Source of the DNA: Brachybacterium muris
GTDB lineage: Bacteria; Actinomycetota; Actinomycetes; Actinomycetales; Dermabacteraceae
Length of the DNA: 64,000 nucleotides
Assembly (NCBI RefSeq): GCF_016907455.1
Contig: NZ_JAFBCB010000001.1
Span: forward strand, 186,001-250,000
Direction of reading: 5' to 3'
Shown piece by piece: positions 61,335 to 64,000 of the stretch. The position numbers and the translations under genes are program-made. The notes beneath the pieces were generated by a model. It did no database searches and was not told the origin of the DNA. It worked only from the letters and a program-made list of their open reading frames with translations. Position 1 is the stretch's first letter; every line of letters starts with the position of its first letter.

Positions 61335-62044
61335 GCGTGCCCGGACTGCTGGACCACGTGGTGATCGCCGGCCCCGACCTCGCCGAGGTGGTGGACTGGT
61401 TCGAGGACCTCACCGGCGTGCGGGCCGCACCGGGCGGAGCCCATCCCACCGGCACCGGGAACGCCCTGGTGGGGCTGACCCTCGACGGCAGGCCTGGTCC
61501 GCAGTACCTCGAGCTGATCGGCCCGGACCCGGCACGGGGCACCGCTCCAGCCGCCTCGGCAGCGACCAGCTCGGGGGCGACCGCCTCGCTGGCATCGCAG
61601 CCGGCCGGATCCCTGCCGACCGCGTTCGGCATCGACCGCCTGGAGCGGCCCACCCTGGTGACCTACGCGGTCCACCCCGCCGACCTCGACGGGACCGTCG
61701 CGCGGGCACGGGCCGAGGGGTATGACCCCGGTGACGTGCGGGACCTCTCCCGCCGCACCCCCGACGGCACCCTGCTGCAGTGGCGGCTCACCCGGGCGGA
61801 TGATCAGGAGCGCTTCGACCTGCCGTTCCTCATCGACTGGGGGAGCACCCCGCATCCCGGGCTGGGCGATCTGCCGCGGCTGGAGTTGCTGGACCTCTAC
61901 CGCCTCGAGGTGGACCCCGAGCCCCTGCACCTGCTCACCGATGCCCTGGGCCTCGGCGACGGCGTGGCCCGGATCGATGAGGGCACGCAGTCGCGGTTCC
62001 TGCTGCGGCTGCGCACGCCCGACGGGCGGGTCGTCGAGCTGTGA
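61331..62044 (+). CDS. VOC-superfamily (glyoxalase-like) protein
   Basis: A 237-residue protein whose N-terminal part LLDHVVIAGPDLAEVVDWFEDLTGVRAAPGG fits a Glyoxalase_3-like VOC domain; the QYLELIGPDP strand provides possible metal ligands (His at start, Glu here). A region of about 25 residues rich in Ala/Ser (near 72-98) interrupts the fold. Last gene of the operon; a hairpin terminator (ggcgggtc/gacccgcc, 62050-62070) follows. Confidence 0.82.
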   Translation: MSVPGLLDHVVIAGPDLAEVVDWFEDLTGVRAAPGGAHPTGTGNALVGLTLDGRPGPQYLELIGPDPARGTAPAASAATSSGATASLASQPAGSLPTAFGIDRLERPTLVTYAVHPADLDGTVARARAEGYDPGDVRDLSRRTPDGTLLQWRLTRADDQERFDLPFLIDWGSTPHPGLGDLPRLELLDLYRLEVDPEPLHLLTDALGLGDGVARIDEGTQSRFLLRLRTPDGRVVEL

Positions 62045-62116
62045 GGTGGGGCGGGTCGCTCAGACCCGCCCGACCAGGAGCCGCTCGGCCCCGGTCGCGA
62101 TCCGGGCGTCCAGTAG

Positions 62117-62230
62117 GTGCGGGAGCACCGCGAGGCCAGCGAGCTGTTCGCCGACCCCCGCGAGGAGTACACCAAGACGCTGCTGGCCGCGATCGCGCCG
62201 GCGGAGCCGCGGGCGGGAACGAGGGTGTGA
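62117..62230 (+). pseudogene. C-terminal remnant of an ABC-transporter ATPase
   Basis: 37 codons ending in TGA that encode ELFADPREEYTKTLLAAIAP, the conserved tail of oligopeptide-type ABC ATPases (compare LEDPHHEYTQQLLAAIP in the operon's own ATPase). An in-frame TAG lies at 62114, so the body of the gene is gone. Evidence that a second ATPase gene was deleted here. Confidence 0.8.
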
Positions 62231-62316
62231 GTGCGCTTCCATCGTTGCTCTGGCGCGCCCCGGGGCGGGACGTGTACAGTCGTGTCCAGCCCCTCCCGCT
62301 GGGATCGGGGAAGTAA

Positions 62317-62353
62317 AGGCCAGGACACCTGCGGTTTTCGTAGGGCCTGGCCT
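62317..62353. terminator. Orphan intrinsic terminator
   Basis: Arms aggccagg / cctggcct, followed by TTCGCGCTTCCT. Same core as the terminator at 54454. Possibly the terminator of the lost gene. Confidence 0.7.
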
Positions 62354-62476
62354 TCGCGCTTCCTAGAGGTCGATGCATACCTCTGTCAGTAGAGGTGCGA
62401 GTTCGGCTGGCACAGGATGGCAGTTCGCTCGCGCATCCCCGACAGCTCCGAGCATCAGGTCCGGAGCCCATAGGAG

Positions 62477-63346
62477 CGGCTCCGAGGCTCCTGGCGCGCC
62501 GCCGTCTCGCACCTGATCAGGACACTGCAGGTGAGCGAGCGGATGGCGTGCCGTCTGGCCGGGCTGAGCAGGTCCGCGTACCGTCGCCCGCTCAAGGGCG
62601 ACACGGTCGCCGACCCTGATCGCGCGTTGCGAGACTGGCTGCGCGCGTGGGCGAAGAAGCATCCCCGCTACGGGTACCGGCGGGCGTATCACGACGCCCG
62701 GGGTCAGGGCTGGGCGGTCAACCACAAGAAGATCCAACGCCTCTGGCGAGCCGAAGGCCTCCGCGTCCCGCAGCGGCGACGCCGCAAGCGTGTCGGATCC
62801 TCGACCGTCGACGCCCCGGCGGCAGTCGCACCGAACCTCGTATGGGCGGTGGACTTCCAGTTCGACGCCGACGAGCGGGGCTGCCCGATCAAGATCTGCT
62901 CCATCGTCGACGAGCACACCCGCCAATGCATCGGCGGGCTCGTGGAGCGGTCGATCACCGCCGACCGGCTCACCGCCCACCTCGAAGAGCTAGTCGCCGT
63001 CCGCGGTGCACCGGGTGTGCTCCGCAGCGACAACGGGCCCGAGTTCATCAGCGACGCGATGGCCGACTGGGCGGGTACCCGCACCGGCCTGTTCTACATT
63101 CCGCCCGGCTCGCCCTGGCACAACGGATACGTCGAATCGTTCAACAGCCGCCTCAGCGACGAGTGCCTCAACATCAACAGCTTCTACTCACTGCTGCACG
63201 CCCAGGTCGTGATCGGCGACTGGAAGACCGAGTACAACCATCAGCGTCGGCACTCATCGCTCGGCTACCTACCCCCGGCCGAGTACGCTCGGCAGTGCAC
63301 CCATCAAATCGAAACCGACGACTCACAGAGCGACCGGACCGAATGA
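62477..63346 (+). CDS. IS3-family transposase OrfB, orfA missing
   Basis: Reading frame open from after a TAG at 62471; GTG 62531 is the first usable start. It encodes an OrfB-like DDE integrase: an HTH_21-like N-terminus (RMACRLAGLSRSAYRR, then HPRYGYRRAY), D in VWAVDFQFD, D in RSDNGPEF, and the end WKTEYNHQRRHSSLGYLPPAEY. IS3 elements need orfA and a frameshift; no orfA or clear terminal repeats could be found upstream, so this is a truncated element. Confidence 0.82.
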   Translation, partial: RLRGSWRAAVSHLIRTLQVSERMACRLAGLSRSAYRRPLKGDTVADPDRALRDWLRAWAKKHPRYGYRRAYHDARGQGWAVNHKKIQRLWRAEGLRVPQRRRRKRVGSSTVDAPAAVAPNLVWAVDFQFDADERGCPIKICSIVDEHTRQCIGGLVERSITADRLTAHLEELVAVRGAPGVLRSDNGPEFISDAMADWAGTRTGLFYIPPGSPWHNGYVESFNSRLSDECLNINSFYSLLHAQVVIGDWKTEYNHQRRHSSLGYLPPAEYARQCTHQIETDDSQSDRTE

Positions 63347-63528
63347 AGGGGGCGGCCCAGGTGACCACCTTGATGTCGCGGGCGCGGATGTTCTCAGCGT
63401 TGGTGGGCACGCTCCATGGTGTCACCAGCGGGCGGAGACCCTGCCGGGTCTCAGTAGGAACGCTCCGTGCAGCTCGAGAGTCCCGCAATGACGGGAGGGG
63501 GCGGGTTGCTCCCGCCCCTCCCGTCATC
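63347..63528. other. Region with terminator-like hairpin, no gene
   Basis: A minus-strand stretch around 63360-63420 encodes SVPTNAENIRARDIKVVTW in an open frame and may be the ruin of a gene cut by the IS3 element. At 63489-63526 tgacgggaggggg.cggg / cccgcccctcccgtca forms a strong hairpin downstream of the small gene at 63529. Confidence 0.4.
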
Positions 63529-63678
63529 TCATCGTCGGTGTCGTCCGCCGCGACCCCGTTGCTCCCGGCTCCGAGTCTGCTCGACCTCACGCAGCCGCAG
63601 TACGGCTGCGCAGAGGTTCAGCAGCGCCGTCGCCAGTGCCGCCACCGCCACCAGCGCCTCTGTGATCTCCCGACTCAC
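63529..63678 (-). CDS. Small single-helix membrane protein (49 aa), hypothetical
   Basis: GTG 63678 with GGAGGGG immediately upstream starts a 49-residue frame. It has one hydrophobic helix (EALVAVAALATALLNLCAAV) and a basic tail (RSREQRGRGGRHRR). A strong hairpin follows the stop. Start, helix and terminator make it a plausible small gene, but the function is unknown and no family was recognised. Confidence 0.5.
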   Translation of the reverse strand: MSREITEALVAVAALATALLNLCAAVLRLREVEQTRSREQRGRGGRHRR

Positions 63679-64000
63679 CCCCTCCCCTCCAGCGGGCGCG
63701 CCACCCTATGGGCCGACCCCGACCCGCGGCGCGCTCGGGCATGCCGCAGCGGCCTGTCCGCGGCGCCGCGGGCTAGCCCGGACCGCCGCGGCCGGCACTA
63801 GCCGATAGCTGGTCTTTCCGGCTAGCGCCCGTTGGGGCCGGGACCTTAATAGCTCAAAAGCGGCTGCCCGGGCCGCGGGCGTGATTTCGGGGGTTCCTGC
63901 TAATGGCGGCGCCGCACGCAACTGCGAGCAGCAGGACGGGCAGGCTCGGCCGTTCTTCGATCGCGGACGAGAGCGTGTCCGACGAGAGCCGCGCAGCCGG
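63679..64000. other. Region without a convincing gene
   Basis: 322 bp to the window edge. A 71-codon minus-strand frame (63706-63921) exists but has no ribosome binding site I could see. The segment has several ctag/gctagc motifs and short inverted repeats (gcggccg, ccggctag), unlike the rest of the window. Confidence 0.4.

Larger units (their letters stand above)
62045..62476. other. Decayed region between the ABC operon and the IS3 remnant
   Basis: Holds the terminator at 62050-62070, the ABC-ATPase tail at 62117-62230 and the terminator hairpin at 62317-62353. Nothing else recognisable. Confidence 0.6.

Noticed and set aside
63706-63921. 71-codon minus-strand frame at the right edge
   Set aside because: No ribosome binding site, Ala/Arg-rich composition typical of chance frames in GC-rich DNA.

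Overview
High-GC Actinomycetota chromosome, most likely Micrococcales and possibly a Brachybacterium/Dermabacteraceae relative. That placement is an inference from base composition, frequent GTG starts, four-base ATGA/GTGA gene overlaps and gene families; no rRNA or tRNA gene was seen to anchor it.

Layout. 1-897: one end of an IS21-type element that runs off the left edge. 0.95-10.9 kb: housekeeping genes (asparaginase, an rRNA methyltransferase fused to an SRPBCC domain, a GPP34 protein, HrpB helicase, a lipoprotein, a MerR/DUF2306 divergent pair). 11-21 kb: a DUF4352 membrane protein, BCCT and BASS transporters, glutamate-cysteine ligase, a sugar nucleotidyltransferase-kinase pair and a small (p)ppGpp synthetase. 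21.1-24.6 kb: a WXG100-headed nuclease toxin, its likely YezG-like immunity protein and a second WXG100-headed Gly-rich protein. Both WXG genes and the DUF4352 gene share one 18-bp palindrome at an identical distance from a -10 box. 24.7-32.4 kb: an aminotransferase class IV enzyme, a DsrE protein, a SorC regulator divergent from an unusual PTS EIIA-Nudix fusion, a GH15 enzyme and an S10 peptidase. 32.6-40.5 kb: a sugar-uptake and degradation locus (ABC binding protein, two permeases, a lipoprotein serpin, a GH35 beta-galactosidase, a Gfo/Idh/MocA oxidoreductase). 40.8-42.0 kb: a cardiolipin-synthase-like enzyme.

42.5-47.4 kb is a Russian-doll insertion. A TIGR03086/DinB-like gene is split by an IS1380-type element, whose transposase is itself split by a complete 2,581-bp IS21-type element. 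Both insertions have exact 4-bp target duplications (CTCG outer, CCGC inner), and removing each restores an open frame. Both elements place the transposase ribosome binding site inside a perfect 13-bp inverted repeat.

47.5-53.6 kb: an AraC regulator, then a three-gene operon of a SbnA-like PLP enzyme, an FAD/NAD(P)-binding protein and a Y4yA-like PLP decarboxylase-fold protein. 53.9-62 kb: a pyridoxamine-oxidase-fold protein, then a seven-gene oligopeptide-type ABC operon ending in CMD/AhpD-like and glyoxalase-fold proteins. 62-64 kb: decayed DNA with an ABC-ATPase tail, an IS3 orfB lacking orfA and a 49-aa membrane ORF.

Recurring small-scale features are three copies of an intergenic 47-bp palindrome and a striking habit of short direct repeats that span or abut stop codons (six genes).
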